Below are positions 26,196 through 34,611 of a DNA stretch of 64,000 nt, piece by piece. The stretch spans positions 124,001-188,000 of the forward strand of contig NZ_JAUZQD010000005.1 in the NCBI RefSeq assembly GCF_030709675.1. The letters are read 5' to 3'. How positions within the stretch are numbered: the stretch's first letter is position 1; each line of letters begins with the position of its first letter. The position numbers and the translations under genes are program-made. The notes beneath the pieces are model-generated. The model saw only the letters and a list, made by a program, of their open reading frames with translations, had not been told where the DNA came from and searched no databases. This DNA is from Symbioplanes lichenis (GTDB taxonomy: Bacteria > Actinomycetota > Actinomycetes > Mycobacteriales > Micromonosporaceae).

Positions 26196-26897
26196 TCAGT
26201 TCAAGGCGGGCACCCGGTCCAGCAGCTCGAGCAGCGCGCTCAGGGACGGGACGCCGAGGCCGGCGAAGTCGTCGTCGCGGTCGAAGACCAGGTGGTCGGT
26301 GAGGTCCGGGGCGGCCAGGCGGACCGGGGTCATGCCGACCGCGGCGGCGCCGGTCAGCTCGTGACTGCCGCCGTCGCCGACGTAGAGGCAGTCCTCCGGC
26401 GCCACGCGCAGCCGCCAGCAGGCCTCGAGATAGATCTCCGGGTCCGGCTTGCACCGCCCGACCTCGACCGAAAAGACTTTCTCGTCCAGCAGCGGCGCGA
26501 TCGGCAGGCTGGGCAGGAACGCCGGGAGTTCGTGGGTGCAGTCGCTGATGACGGCCGTACGCAGGCCGCGGCGCTTGAGCTCGCGCAGCACCGGCTCCGC
26601 GTCGGCCCGCAGCTCGGTGTCCGCCTTGAGGGCGTCGACCCGGGCGGGCACCGCGGCCTGCAGCTGAGCCGGGCGCGGGCTGCCCCCGGCCTGCTCGGTG
26701 ACCCATCGTAGGGTGGCCTCCGCGGAGCCGAACTGGCCGCGGGCCCGGACCGCGAAGGTGCGGTCGAGCACGTTGAGCACGGCCTGGGGGTCGCACCCCA
26801 GGGCCCGGGCGATCTCGGCATGCTGCGGCCCGCGCCGGACGGACCGGGTCAGCGTGCCGAAGAAGTCGAAGAGCACCGCTTGGTACGCGGGCAACAC
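26196..26897 (-). CDS. HAD-superfamily hydrolase
   Basis: A 233-residue phosphatase-like protein. Motif I is FDFFGTLT: the nucleophile Asp is present, but the second Asp of DxD is Phe, as in phosphonatase or dehalogenase-like branches. Motif II is AVISDCTHE (the expected Ser or Thr appears as ISD), motif III includes the Lys in EVGRCKPDPEIYLEAC, and motif IV is YVGDGGSHELTGA. A cap of helices lies between motifs I and II. GTG at 26897 has GGAGGG 7 bases upstream, so it is preferred over the ATG at 26918. The substrate is unknown. Confidence 0.88.
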   Translation of the reverse strand: MLPAYQAVLFDFFGTLTRSVRRGPQHAEIARALGCDPQAVLNVLDRTFAVRARGQFGSAEATLRWVTEQAGGSPRPAQLQAAVPARVDALKADTELRADAEPVLRELKRRGLRTAVISDCTHELPAFLPSLPIAPLLDEKVFSVEVGRCKPDPEIYLEACWRLRVAPEDCLYVGDGGSHELTGAAAVGMTPVRLAAPDLTDHLVFDRDDDFAGLGVPSLSALLELLDRVPALN

Positions 26898-27027
26898 GGA
26901 TTCACCCTCCAGGGGCATTGACGAACGGGTATCGACGGCGAGCGTAACGACATGCTTACTTTCCGCTCAACCCAGGCCAACAAACTGTGACGTACATATG
27001 CGCAACAAGCGACGGCGAGGGATGAAT

Positions 27028-27936
27028 ATGCGCTCAACGCCCGTAGTTCTGACGACGGGCGCCCTGGCTGTCGCCGTGCTGGCCGTCTCCTCGTCGGCGC
27101 CGCTGATCGCCTTCGCGGCGGCTCCGGCCCTGGCCGTGGCGTTCTGGCGCAACGGCATCGCCTTCGCGGCGCTGTCGCCGATCACGGCCGGCCCGCGCCG
27201 CCACGAGCTGGGTGCGTTGCGGGGTCCGGCCGGGCGGTTCGCCGTACTCGCGGGGGTGGCCCTGGCCGTGCACTTCGCCACCTGGATGCCGAGCGTGCAG
27301 CTGGGCTCGGTCGCCACCGCCACCGCCCTGGTCGCGACGCAGCCGGTCTGGCAGGGCCTGCTGGCGATCATGACCAAGGCCCGCACGGGTACGCCCACCC
27401 GCCTCGGCTGGATCGGCATCGCCCTCGCGGTCGCCGGGGTCGCCTGGGCCACCGGCGCCGACGTGGGAGTCTCCGCCCGGGCGGTCCTCGCCGACGCGCT
27501 CGCGCTGGCCGGGGCGATGGCGGCCGCCGTCTACACCCTCTTCGGGGAGCGGGCGCGCGCCCGGCTGAGCACGACCACGTACACCTGGGTCTGCTACGGC
27601 ACCTGCGCCGTGCTGCTGCTCGTGGTCTGCCTGGCCGCCGGCGTGCCGCTCACCGGCTACGACGGCCACACCTGGCTGGCCATCCTGGCGATCGTCGCCG
27701 GGGCGCAGCTGCTCGGGCACTCGATGTTCAACTACGCGCTGCACCGGGTGCCCGCGACGACCGTGAGCGTGCTGATCCTGCTCGAGGTGCCGGGCGCGGC
27801 GCTGCTCGCCTGGCTGTGGCTCGGGCAGGAGCCGCGCGCGTCGGCGCTGCCCGGTCTCGCCCTGCTGGTCGCCGGCGTGCTCGTGGTGATCCTCGCCGCG
27901 GCCCGCCGACCGGCGCCGGTGCCCGAACCCGCTTGA
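27028..27936 (+). CDS. EamA-family (DMT superfamily) transporter
   Basis: A 302-residue membrane protein with about ten helices arranged as two EamA repeats (about 10-140 and 150-295). Typical features are AVAFWRNGIAF in the first repeat, VATATALVATQPVWQGLLA, and the second-repeat signature ATTVSVLILLEVPGAALLAW. Drug/metabolite transporters export amino acids, metabolites or drugs; the substrate cannot be predicted. ATG at 27028 is preferred because GAGGG lies about 6 bases upstream; ATGs at 27022 and 26998 are alternatives. Divergent from the HAD gene. Confidence 0.9.
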   Translation: MRSTPVVLTTGALAVAVLAVSSSAPLIAFAAAPALAVAFWRNGIAFAALSPITAGPRRHELGALRGPAGRFAVLAGVALAVHFATWMPSVQLGSVATATALVATQPVWQGLLAIMTKARTGTPTRLGWIGIALAVAGVAWATGADVGVSARAVLADALALAGAMAAAVYTLFGERARARLSTTTYTWVCYGTCAVLLLVVCLAAGVPLTGYDGHTWLAILAIVAGAQLLGHSMFNYALHRVPATTVSVLILLEVPGAALLAWLWLGQEPRASALPGLALLVAGVLVVILAAARRPAPVPEPA

Positions 27937-27980
27937 TCCCTGGCGTGCGGCCGCTCCGCACGGTAGAGAGGGGAGATGCG

Positions 27981-28661
27981 ATGCACTGGTGTCGATCCCC
28001 GGGCGACCCTCTCGGGGCCGGGCTCTCTCTCGGAGCCCCGCTTTCTCTCGGGGCTGGGCTTTCTCTCGGGGCCGGGCTTTCTCCCGGGGCCGGGCTTTCT
28101 CCCGGGACCGGGCTCTCTCTTGGGGCTGGGCGCTCTCTCGGAGCCGCGCTCGTGACCGGCGGCTGGTCGACGCCGGGCTGTGAGTTCGCGCGCACCCCGG
28201 CCACCGTGACCATGGGCCGGCACGAGCTCCCCGCCACCCCGCCCGACCTCGAAGCCGTCATGGCCCGCTTGGACGCGGGCGGCCGCGCCGAGCACGCCGG
28301 CAGCTACGCGGGCCTCGAAGTGGACCAGGCGAACGTCCGGGCGATCGTCCACCGGGTGCCCGACGCCGCGTTCGACGACTTCGTGCGGCAGGTCGCCGGG
28401 GAGACATGCGTCGTGGTCCGCGACGCCCGCCACAGCCTCCGGGAGCTCGCCACCTGGCACGATCGGCTGGTCGGCGACCTGCCCGGCTGGACCGCCCACG
28501 GCGTTGCGATCAGCACGGTCGCCGCCCGGCACGACGGCGCGGGGGTCGAGGTCGGCGCCCCGGACGTCGAGCGGGTGCGGCGGGAGCTGCTGGAGCGCTA
28601 CGGGTCGGCGGCTCCGCTGATCTTCGTGACCGAAGGACCGGTGCGGCCGCTGCCCTCTTAG
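27981..28661 (+). CDS. hypothetical protein with collagen-like LSLGAG repeats
   Basis: A 226-residue protein of unknown function. It begins MHWCRSPGDPLGAGLSLGAP, continues with about eight hexapeptide repeats (GLSLGA/GLSPGA, residues about 9-58), and then has an alpha/beta C-terminal domain with no signal peptide (LEVDQANVRAIVHRV, FDDFVRQVAGETCVVVRDAR, DGAGVEVGAPDVERVRRELL). The C-terminal part resembles the small extracellular-protease prodomain-like domains of actinobacteria, but I cannot name it. The ATG at 27981 has GGGGAG 6 bases upstream. The repeat-coding 18-bp units look recently expanded; the ancestral protein may have lacked them. Its stop overlaps that of the convergent DUF4190 gene. 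Confidence 0.65.
   Translation: MHWCRSPGDPLGAGLSLGAPLSLGAGLSLGAGLSPGAGLSPGTGLSLGAGRSLGAALVTGGWSTPGCEFARTPATVTMGRHELPATPPDLEAVMARLDAGGRAEHAGSYAGLEVDQANVRAIVHRVPDAAFDDFVRQVAGETCVVVRDARHSLRELATWHDRLVGDLPGWTAHGVAISTVAARHDGAGVEVGAPDVERVRRELLERYGSAAPLIFVTEGPVRPLPS
28008..28150 (+). repeat. in-frame 18-bp minisatellite (LSLGAG)
   Basis: About eight near-identical 18-bp units of the form CTTTCTCTCGGGGCCGGG encode G-L-S-L-G-A hexapeptides at the start of the hypothetical gene. Variation between units is mostly synonymous or Ser-Pro / Leu-Pro changes. Confidence 0.88.
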
Positions 28662-29266
28662 ATCGTCGGGTCGGTGGCTACCACGGCCGCCAGGGCGACG
28701 CCGAGGATGAGGGCCAGGCCGGCGACGATCCAGCCGACGATGATCCCGGCCAGGGCGAGTCCGGCGCCGGTCTCGCCCGAGACCCGGATCCGCTTGCGGG
28801 CCAGGTGCCCGAGGACCGCCCCGATGACGCCGAACAGCCCGCCGAAGCCCCACACGCACAGCCCCGCGACCGCCAGGCACGAGACGACGAGCGAGGCGAC
28901 GGCCATGCCGTTCGTCGCGCGCGGCTGGTGGAACGGGGAGTAGGCGGCGTACGGCTGCGGAGGTGGCTGCTCCTGGAACGCCGGCGGCAGCGGGTAGGGC
29001 GTCGGTGGCGGGCTTCCGTACGGCGACTGGTGCGGTGTCGTGCCTTGCGGCGGCCGCGGCGTCGTGCCGTAGAGCGGCTGCGATGTCATGCCGTACGGCG
29101 GCTGTGGTGTCGTGCCGTACGGCGGCTGTGCTGTGGGGCCGTAGGGCGGCTGCGAGGTCGTGCCGTAGGGCGGCTGCGGCTGGGCCGGAGGCTGGTAGGC
29201 CTGGATCGGCGGGTCCGGCGGGGGCGGGTAAGTGCCCTGCTCGTCGGGGGTCGGCGGATGGGTCAC
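28658..29266 (-). CDS. DUF4190-domain membrane protein with QPPYGTT repeats
   Basis: A 202-residue protein. The cytoplasmic N-terminal 115 residues are Pro/Tyr/Gln-rich with octapeptide repeats of QPPYGTTx (about 33-80). The C-terminal DUF4190 domain has two helices: MAVASLVVSCLAVAGLCVWG to GAVLGHLARKRIR, then SGETGAGLALAGIIVGWIVA. Function is unknown. Proteins of this design are common in actinobacteria, and the Pro/Tyr-rich tail resembles phase-separating or SH3-type ligands, though that is inference. A paralogue of the same design lies at 30489-31013. It is convergent with the repeat protein gene (4-base overlap). Confidence 0.88.
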   Translation of the reverse strand: MTHPPTPDEQGTYPPPPDPPIQAYQPPAQPQPPYGTTSQPPYGPTAQPPYGTTPQPPYGMTSQPLYGTTPRPPQGTTPHQSPYGSPPPTPYPLPPAFQEQPPPQPYAAYSPFHQPRATNGMAVASLVVSCLAVAGLCVWGFGGLFGVIGAVLGHLARKRIRVSGETGAGLALAGIIVGWIVAGLALILGVALAAVVATDPTI

Positions 29267-29380
29267 GGAGTCTCCTTCCGCAGCTGTTCCGGCCTTCCAG
29301 CGTAGAAGACGCCGTCATCGGCGGGCCGCCACGTCCGGCCGATGTTTGCCCCGCCGCCCGGTATTGGGGAGGATCGCCGC

Positions 29381-30334
29381 ATGGTCTACGACGCCCGTAC
29401 CGAGTCCACGCGCGGTCTCGCCGCCCCCGAGCCGGACACCGCTGTGGGCCCGGCCGCCGCCGCGACGGGCCTCGCCGACGCCGTCACCCGCCTCTCCGGC
29501 ATCTCGCAGGACGCTGCCTCGCGCCTCACCGACGTCGCGCCGGACCCGGCCGAGCAGGCGGACGAGGCGCCCGTGACCCTGCGCCTGGACGGCAAGGTCG
29601 CGCTGGTCACGGGCGCGGGCAGCCCGGACGGCATCGGGTACGCGACCGCCCGCCGCCTCCGCGACCTCGGCGCCCGGGTGGCGATCGTCTCCACCACCCG
29701 CCGCATCCACGAGCGCGCCACCGAGCTCGGCGTCACCGGCTTCGTCGCCGACCTGACCGACGAGGCCGAGGTCGGTGCCTTGGCCGACGCCGTCGCCGAC
29801 GTCCTGGGCGACGTCCAGGTGCTCGTCAACAACGCCGGCCTGGCCAGCCGCACGAGCCCCGAGATCCTCCGCCCCGTCGCCCAGCTCACTTATGACGAGT
29901 GGCGCGCCGAGATCGACCGCAACCTGAGCACGGCCTTCCTGTGCAGCCGCGCCTTCGTCGGCGGCATGTCCGAAGCGGGCTGGGGCCGCATCGTCAACCT
30001 GGCCGCCACGGCGGGTCCGATCAACGCCCTCCCGACCGAAGCGGCCTACGCGGCGGCCAAGTCCGGCGTGGTCGGCCTCACCCGGGCCCTCGCCATGGAA
30101 CTCGTCGCCGACGGCATCAACGTCAACTGCGTCGCCCCGGGCACCATCTACACCGCCGCCTCGACGGTCACCGAGATCAAGCAGGGCCTCGGCACCCCGA
30201 TCGGCCGCCCCGGCACCCCCGACGAGGTCGCCGCGGCCATCGCTTTCCTCTGCTCGCCGGCCGCCTCCTACATCACCGGCCAGATGCTGGTCGTCGACGG
30301 CGGCAACAGCGTCCGCGAGGCCGAGTTCCGCTGA
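29381..30334 (+). CDS. short-chain dehydrogenase/reductase with N-terminal extension
   Basis: A 317-residue NAD(P)-dependent SDR. A disordered Ala/Pro-rich N-terminus of about 55 residues precedes the Rossmann fold: [15 protein letters not shown] (cofactor loop with two extra residues), [10 protein letters not shown], and YAAAKSG with the catalytic Tyr and Lys. The active-site Ser normally found 13 residues before Tyr in a VNISS motif is not there; the segment reads [11 protein letters not shown], leaving Ala or an adjacent Thr. A FabG-like reductase fold is clear, but full activity is uncertain. ATG at 29381 has GGGGAGG 8 bases upstream. A terminator follows. Confidence 0.9.
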   Translation: MVYDARTESTRGLAAPEPDTAVGPAAAATGLADAVTRLSGISQDAASRLTDVAPDPAEQADEAPVTLRLDGKVALVTGAGSPDGIGYATARRLRDLGARVAIVSTTRRIHERATELGVTGFVADLTDEAEVGALADAVADVLGDVQVLVNNAGLASRTSPEILRPVAQLTYDEWRAEIDRNLSTAFLCSRAFVGGMSEAGWGRIVNLAATAGPINALPTEAAYAAAKSGVVGLTRALAMELVADGINVNCVAPGTIYTAASTVTEIKQGLGTPIGRPGTPDEVAAAIAFLCSPAASYITGQMLVVDGGNSVREAEFR

Positions 30335-30400
30335 CCGGAAACGGCGCCGAGAGACATTTTCGACCCCCGCGGCGCTGAAGTTGACCTCCATCAACGCGAA

Positions 30401-30435
30401 ACGGCGCCCGGCGGATCATGTCCACCGGGCGCCGT
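30401..30435. terminator. bidirectional intrinsic terminator
   Basis: A perfect 11-bp stem (30401-30411 against 30425-30435) with a 13-base loop that can pair further (GGA with TCC). It lies between the SDR gene and the convergent DUF4190 gene. Confidence 0.85.
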
Positions 30436-30488
30436 GCGTTCAAGCCCCGGGCCGCGTCAACGTGCCGCCCGCCGGGGCCGGTCGCCGC

Positions 30489-31013
30489 TCAGGGCGAGGT
30501 GCTGGTGCCGCCCACGATGGCGAGGACGACGACGCCGGCGCACCAGAGCGCACCCAGCGCCGTGAAGATGTAGCTCAGCCACAAGCCGGCCGTGGCGAGG
30601 CCGTCGCCGGACTCCCCGGTGGTGCGCATCTGCTTCTTCGCGACGTGGCCCATGATGATGCCGGCGATCGGGAAGACGAAGGCGAACACCAGGCTCAGGA
30701 TGGCCATGGTGTTCGTGGGCGCGCCGACCGGCTGGTACGGCTGCTGGTAGGGCTGCCCGTAACCGGGACCGCCGCTCGACGGCGCGCCGTAGGGCTGGCC
30801 GCTCGAGGGCGCGCCGTAGGGCTGGCCGCTCGACGGGGCCCCGTAGGGCGGCTGCTGGCCGTACGGCTGCCCGCTGGACGGCGCCCCGCTGGACGGCTGG
30901 GCGTAGGGGTCCTGCCCGTAGGGCGCGGTGGGGTCGTACGAGGGCGGCTGTTGCCCGTACGGCTGCTGGGGCTGATATGGGTCCGGCGTTCCACCCGGCG
31001 GCGGGTAAGTCAT
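30489..31013 (-). CDS. DUF4190-domain membrane protein with GAPSSGQPY repeats
   Basis: A 174-residue paralogue in design of the protein at 28658. Its Pro/Gln/Tyr/Gly-rich N-terminus (1-100) includes four nonapeptide repeats of GAPSSGQPY. Two membrane helices follow: MAILSLVFAFVFPIAGIIMG, then a HVAKKQMR basic loop, and SGDGLATAGLWLSYIFTALG. The HxxxKxxR loop and SGxGLAxAG start of the second helix are the DUF4190 signature. AGGAGG lies 8 bases before the ATG at 31013. Function unknown. The tail repeats are encoded by 27-bp DNA units. Confidence 0.88.
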   Translation of the reverse strand: MTYPPPGGTPDPYQPQQPYGQQPPSYDPTAPYGQDPYAQPSSGAPSSGQPYGQQPPYGAPSSGQPYGAPSSGQPYGAPSSGGPGYGQPYQQPYQPVGAPTNTMAILSLVFAFVFPIAGIIMGHVAKKQMRTTGESGDGLATAGLWLSYIFTALGALWCAGVVVLAIVGGTSTSP

Positions 31014-31255
31014 GAGATAGGTCCTCCTGTTCCCCCGGCACCGTACTAGCCGGAGGGGAGATCGGGGCACCCCGCCGCTGCGTGTCCGCCCCTCCCACCC
31101 GGCACAACGGCCCTGCTGAGGGCCCGAACCGCCGACGACACCCGGCCGGTCGGCCGCCCCAGGATCCCCCGAACGGATCCACACCCGCGGATCGGCGGCC
31201 CGGGGCGGATCGCCGCGCCGGGCGCACGAGTGCCTGTGGATCGCCGCGCCGGGGC

Positions 31256-31687
31256 TCAGGCGACCTTGGACAGGTTGGCCACCGCCCGCTCGACCACGAG
31301 GCACCGGTCCTCCAGGTAGTCCATGCCCGCCTCGGTCGCGATGCGCCGGGCCTCGGCCGACACGATGCCCGACTGCAGCCAGACCGCGGGCGCCTTGATG
31401 GCCGCGGCCTGGCGGACGATCTCGACCGCGTCGGCGGCGGGCCGGAAGATGTTGACCAGGTCGACCGGCTCGGGGAGGTCGGCGAGCGTCGGGACCGTCG
31501 GCACGCCGAAGACCTCGGACACGAACGGGTTGACCGGGATGATCTTCCAGCCGTGCCGGAGCATCTGCAGCGGCACGGAGTGGGCCGGCTTGCCGGGGTC
31601 GCGGGAGGCTCCCACCACGGCGATGACGTCGGCGTCGGCCAGGATCTGCGCTGCGCTTCTCATGCTGTCGACTCTATCGATCGCCAC
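31256..31687 (-). CDS. CoA-binding domain protein (YccU-like)
   Basis: A 143-residue Rossmann-fold protein of the CoA_binding_2 family. The nucleotide loop is VIAVVGASRDPGKPAHSVP, followed by the family motifs IIPVNPFVSEVFGVPTVP and AVWLQSGIVSAEARRIA, and a C-terminal EDRCLVVE segment with a conserved Cys. It probably binds CoA or an acyl-CoA; no reaction is known. GTG at 31687 has GGAGGGG about 7 bases upstream and is preferred over the ATG at 31663. It lies 49 bp downstream of the intein-bearing radical SAM gene on the opposite side of a short gap, same strand order. Confidence 0.9.
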   Translation of the reverse strand: MAIDRVDSMRSAAQILADADVIAVVGASRDPGKPAHSVPLQMLRHGWKIIPVNPFVSEVFGVPTVPTLADLPEPVDLVNIFRPAADAVEIVRQAAAIKAPAVWLQSGIVSAEARRIATEAGMDYLEDRCLVVERAVANLSKVA

Positions 31688-31736
31688 GTCCGGCCCCCTC
31701 CCGAAAAGTCGCGCCTGTGGATAACTCGGTGGCCGG

Positions 31737-33704
31737 TCACAGCAGGGTCAGCTGCTGCGGCTCCGGCGCCCGGGCCTCGGCCTCCTCCCGCGTGCTCGCC
31801 GTGCCGTCGTCGTCGGTCCACGGCGGCTGGCGGGCCTCGCCCGGGGCCGCGCGGTGCAGGCCGTGGCGGCGGGCGGCCAGCCGGACCCGGGCGGTGATCT
31901 CGTGCTGGAAGGCCTGCGGCAGGTAGGACCCGCCCCGGAACAGCTCGCGGTAGCGCGGCGCCAGCTCCGGGTGCTCCCGGGTGAGCCAGGCCGCGTACCA
32001 CTCGCGGGCGCCGGGGCGCAGATGCAGCGCCAGCGGGGTCACCGCGACCGCACCGGAGCGGGCGATGGCGGCCACCGTCTCGTCGATCGACTCGTCGGTG
32101 TCGGTGAGGCCGGGGAGGATCGGCGCCATCAGGACGTTGACCCGGAAGCCGGCGTCGGTGAGCCGGCGCACCGCGTCGAGGCGGCGACGGGGGCTGGGCG
32201 TGCCGGACTCGACCGCGCGCCACACGGTCTCGTCGACGAAGCCGACCGAGAAGGAGAGACCGACGTCGGTGACCTCGGCGGCCTGCTCGAGCAGCTCGAG
32301 GTCGCGCAGGATCAGCGTGCCCTTGGTGAGGATCGAGAAGGGGTTGGCGTGGTCGCGCAGCGCCGCCAGGATCTCGGGCATGAGCCGGTAGCGGCCCTCG
32401 GCCCGCTGGTAGACGTCGACGTTGGTGCCCATGGCGATGTGCTCGCCGCGCCATCGGGGCGCGGCCAGCTCGCGGCGCACCAGCTCGCCCGCGTTGACCT
32501 TGACGATGACCTTGGTGTCGAAGTCGTGGCCGGCGTCGAGGTCGAGGTAGGTGTGGGTGTTGCGGGCGAAGCAGTTGTGGCTCACCACCCCGTCGGCGAC
32601 GAAGTCGCCCGTGCCGGTGGTGATGTCGAAGAGCGGCAGCGTGAGCCCCAGCTCCTCGATGTCGGCCACGGTCAGCTCGGGCTCGCTGCGCACCCCGATG
32701 CCGGCGGCGTCGAGCGGGGCGTCGCTGACCCCGGTGAGGTGGCGGAAGCGCAGGGCGGCCCACAGGTCGCGGGTGATCTCGACCGAGTGCACGCCCCCGA
32801 GCTGCGGGTGCGGCGGGCGCCGGCTGGGCAGCCCGAGACGGGTCAGCGCCTCCGTCACGTGATCGAGGAAGCCCTGGTCGCGGCTGGTGAAGACGACCGC
32901 GAGCCGCTCGGCCGCCCCCGTGGCGCCGAACGCTCCCGCCAGGAAGCCCCTGAACCAGCCGTCGCCGGGCTGCTCCGGCCAGCGGAGCGCCTCCTCCATC
33001 GGGATTTCTTCGAGATAGCCGTCGGCGCGGACCCAGGCGTCACCCTCGCGCGGGACGGCGGTGGGCGGGGCGCCGGCGTCGCCCCGGATCAGGCCGCAGA
33101 GATAGCCGGCCCGGTAGTCCGGCGACTCCTTCGGCGGATCGGCGAAGTGGCCGACCCCGGACATGCGGTCGCCGACGGCCAGCGCGGGCAGGCCGGCCTC
33201 GCCGGGGCTCACGTGCCGCCAGCCCCGGTCGGTCAGGAAGCGATGGTCGCCGCTCGCCACGAGCCGGGTGCCGTCGGCCAGCGTGACCCGGAAGGCGGGC
33301 TTGGAGGTGCGCCAGTGGTCGAGCACCGTGGTCGGCACATAGCGCCGGTGGGGACCGGCGCCCATCGTGCCGAGGACCGCGTCACCCACCCGCAGCTGCG
33401 AGAGCGCCCGGGTCGAGCCGTCGGCCATCAGCACCGGGGTGTCGCCGCCCAGGCAGTAGGAACAGGCGTGCGAGCAGCCGCGGTAGGGATTGACGGTCCA
33501 CCGGAAGGGCACACGGGAGGCGCCCGGCACCCGGTTGATGATCGACTTGGCCCGGACCTCGTAGAACGTCATGCCCGCGAAGCCGGGGGTGTCGAAGGTG
33601 CGGACGGTCGCCCCGGGCAGCGCCAGCGGCAGGGGTGAGGCCGCCGGCGCTGCGTTCGGGAGCGAGGCGTCGTCGGACGGCGCCGACAGGTGAGACCATC
33701 GCAT
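31737..33704 (-). CDS. Rv2578c-family radical SAM protein interrupted by an intein
   Basis: A 655-residue precursor. After intein removal it is a radical SAM protein of about 361 residues, related to SplB/Rv2578c. Residues 1-83 hold the N-terminal extein (FDTPGFAGMTFYEVRAKSII, NPYRGCSHACSY). Residues 84-377 are the intein. The C-terminal extein resumes at CFARNTHTYLDLDAGHDF. Splicing joins CSHACSY to CFARN and creates the CxxxCxxC motif that binds the 4Fe-4S cluster and SAM, so the enzyme cannot assemble its cluster until the intein leaves. Later motifs include GTNVDVYQRAEGRYRLM. ATG at 33704. The reaction is unknown; relatives are similar to DNA photoproduct lyases. Confidence 0.93.
   Translation of the reverse strand: MRWSHLSAPSDDASLPNAAPAASPLPLALPGATVRTFDTPGFAGMTFYEVRAKSIINRVPGASRVPFRWTVNPYRGCSHACSYCLGGDTPVLMADGSTRALSQLRVGDAVLGTMGAGPHRRYVPTTVLDHWRTSKPAFRVTLADGTRLVASGDHRFLTDRGWRHVSPGEAGLPALAVGDRMSGVGHFADPPKESPDYRAGYLCGLIRGDAGAPPTAVPREGDAWVRADGYLEEIPMEEALRWPEQPGDGWFRGFLAGAFGATGAAERLAVVFTSRDQGFLDHVTEALTRLGLPSRRPPHPQLGGVHSVEITRDLWAALRFRHLTGVSDAPLDAAGIGVRSEPELTVADIEELGLTLPLFDITTGTGDFVADGVVSHNCFARNTHTYLDLDAGHDFDTKVIVKVNAGELVRRELAAPRWRGEHIAMGTNVDVYQRAEGRYRLMPEILAALRDHANPFSILTKGTLILRDLELLEQAAEVTDVGLSFSVGFVDETVWRAVESGTPSPRRRLDAVRRLTDAGFRVNVLMAPILPGLTDTDESIDETVAAIARSGAVAVTPLALHLRPGAREWYAAWLTREHPELAPRYRELFRGGSYLPQAFQHEITARVRLAARRHGLHRAAPGEARQPPWTDDDGTASTREEAEARAPEPQQLTLL
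32574..33455 (-). mobile_element. intein (294 aa) inserted in the radical SAM cysteine motif
   Basis: Begins with Cys1 in CLGGDTPVLMADGS (block A) and has block B in LVASGDHRFLTDRGW. It ends LFDITTGTGDFVADGVVSHN (blocks F and G), with terminal His-Asn followed by Cys+1 of the C-extein. All splice-site residues are intact, so splicing is expected. Between the splicing halves, GYLCGLIRGDA and FLAGAFGATGA resemble the two LAGLIDADG helices of a homing endonuclease. The second lacks its acidic residue, so the endonuclease is probably inactive. Insertion is just before the third cluster cysteine, a highly conserved site of the kind inteins favour. Confidence 0.92.
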
Positions 33705-33836
33705 GACGATAATTCGAACACATGTTCGACCGGCTGTCCACTCGATCTCCACGGTGGACCCGAAAGAGGCCGCCGAACGCACTCGCGCCGCGGACCGAAC
33801 CGGTCCGCGGCGCGAAGAATGCTGGGAAAACCCAGG

Positions 33837-34205
33837 TCACTTGGTGTGCGCGTGCTCCGCGAGCTTGGCGCGCACCTCGTCCATGTCGAGCTTCTCGACC
33901 TGGTCGATCAGCGACTCGAGGGCCGACTCGGGAAGCGCGCCGGGCTGCGAGAAGACGAGGACGCCGTCGCGGACCGCCATGATCGTCGGGATCGAGCTGA
34001 TCCCGAACTTCGCGGCGAGCTCCTGCTGGTCCTCGGTGTCGACCTTGCCGAAGGTGATGTCCGGGTGCTTCTCCGAGGAGCGCTCGTAGGTCGGGGCGAA
34101 GCGCAGACACGGTCCGCACCAGCCGGCCCAGAAGTCGACCAGCACGATGCCGTCCTTGCCGGTCACCTCATCGAAGTTTTCTGTGGTCAGCGCAGTGGTA
34201 GCCAT
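33837..34205 (-). CDS. trxA: thioredoxin
   Basis: A 122-residue cytosolic dithiol-disulfide carrier. The redox centre WCGPC is at residues 29-33, preceded by IVLVDFWAGWC, and the cis-proline loop SSIPTIMAVRDG is present. The C-terminus extends slightly beyond the classical length of about 105 with an Ala/Lys-rich helix (VRAKLAEHAHTK). ATG at 34205 with GGAGAG just upstream; the frame continues open upstream only by chance. It stands alone, with 132 bp to the radical SAM gene downstream on the same strand. Confidence 0.94.
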   Translation of the reverse strand: MATTALTTENFDEVTGKDGIVLVDFWAGWCGPCLRFAPTYERSSEKHPDITFGKVDTEDQQELAAKFGISSIPTIMAVRDGVLVFSQPGALPESALESLIDQVEKLDMDEVRAKLAEHAHTK

Positions 34206-34611
34206 GGTCTCTCCGTCCACGGGAATTGGCTTACGTGCATGTAAACCGCCGGTCCACCTCGGCAATTCCCTCGTGGTGCCGCGCGACACGTGGTCTACAG
34301 CACTCCCGTGGAACGCCCGGACGCTACCCATAGTAACGGGATGTGAGGACGACGGTCACACTTGTTGCGGGAATCGCTGTCCGGTCGGCGGCATACAGGC
34401 ACCCATGTCGGAGATGACCAGGCCGGATAACAGATACATAACCGACAGGAAAGTGATCCGCCTCACTTCTGAGAACTCTTCACATGGATACGCAGGGTGA
34501 GGCAGACTCATCGGCAACAGAGCGTGGGCGGCGGGTGCCGGGGAGGGCCCCGCCGCTCATTGCGTCTCCCTCCGGCCGGCGGCCGAGTCGCCGCGGCTAC
34601 CCTCCACCTCC
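34206..34611. other. intergenic region between thioredoxin and the TrmH-type gene
   Basis: About 400 bp with no credible gene, separating divergent genes, so it must hold at least two promoters. It is noticeably more AT-rich around 34430-34500 than its surroundings. The only structured element I see is the dyad at 34451-34468. Confidence 0.5.
34451..34468. promoter_or_regulatory. candidate operator dyad AAGTGA-N6-TCACTT
   Basis: AAGTGA (34451-34456) and TCACTT (34463-34468) form a perfect 6-bp inverted repeat with a six-base spacer, inside the AT-richer part of a divergent intergenic region. A dimeric regulator site is plausible, but nothing identifies the regulator. Confidence 0.35.

Noticed and set aside
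31854..33638. 594-codon plus-strand frame opposite the radical SAM/intein gene
   Set aside because: Antisense of a gene with unmistakable motifs; composition is typical of high-GC shadow frames.
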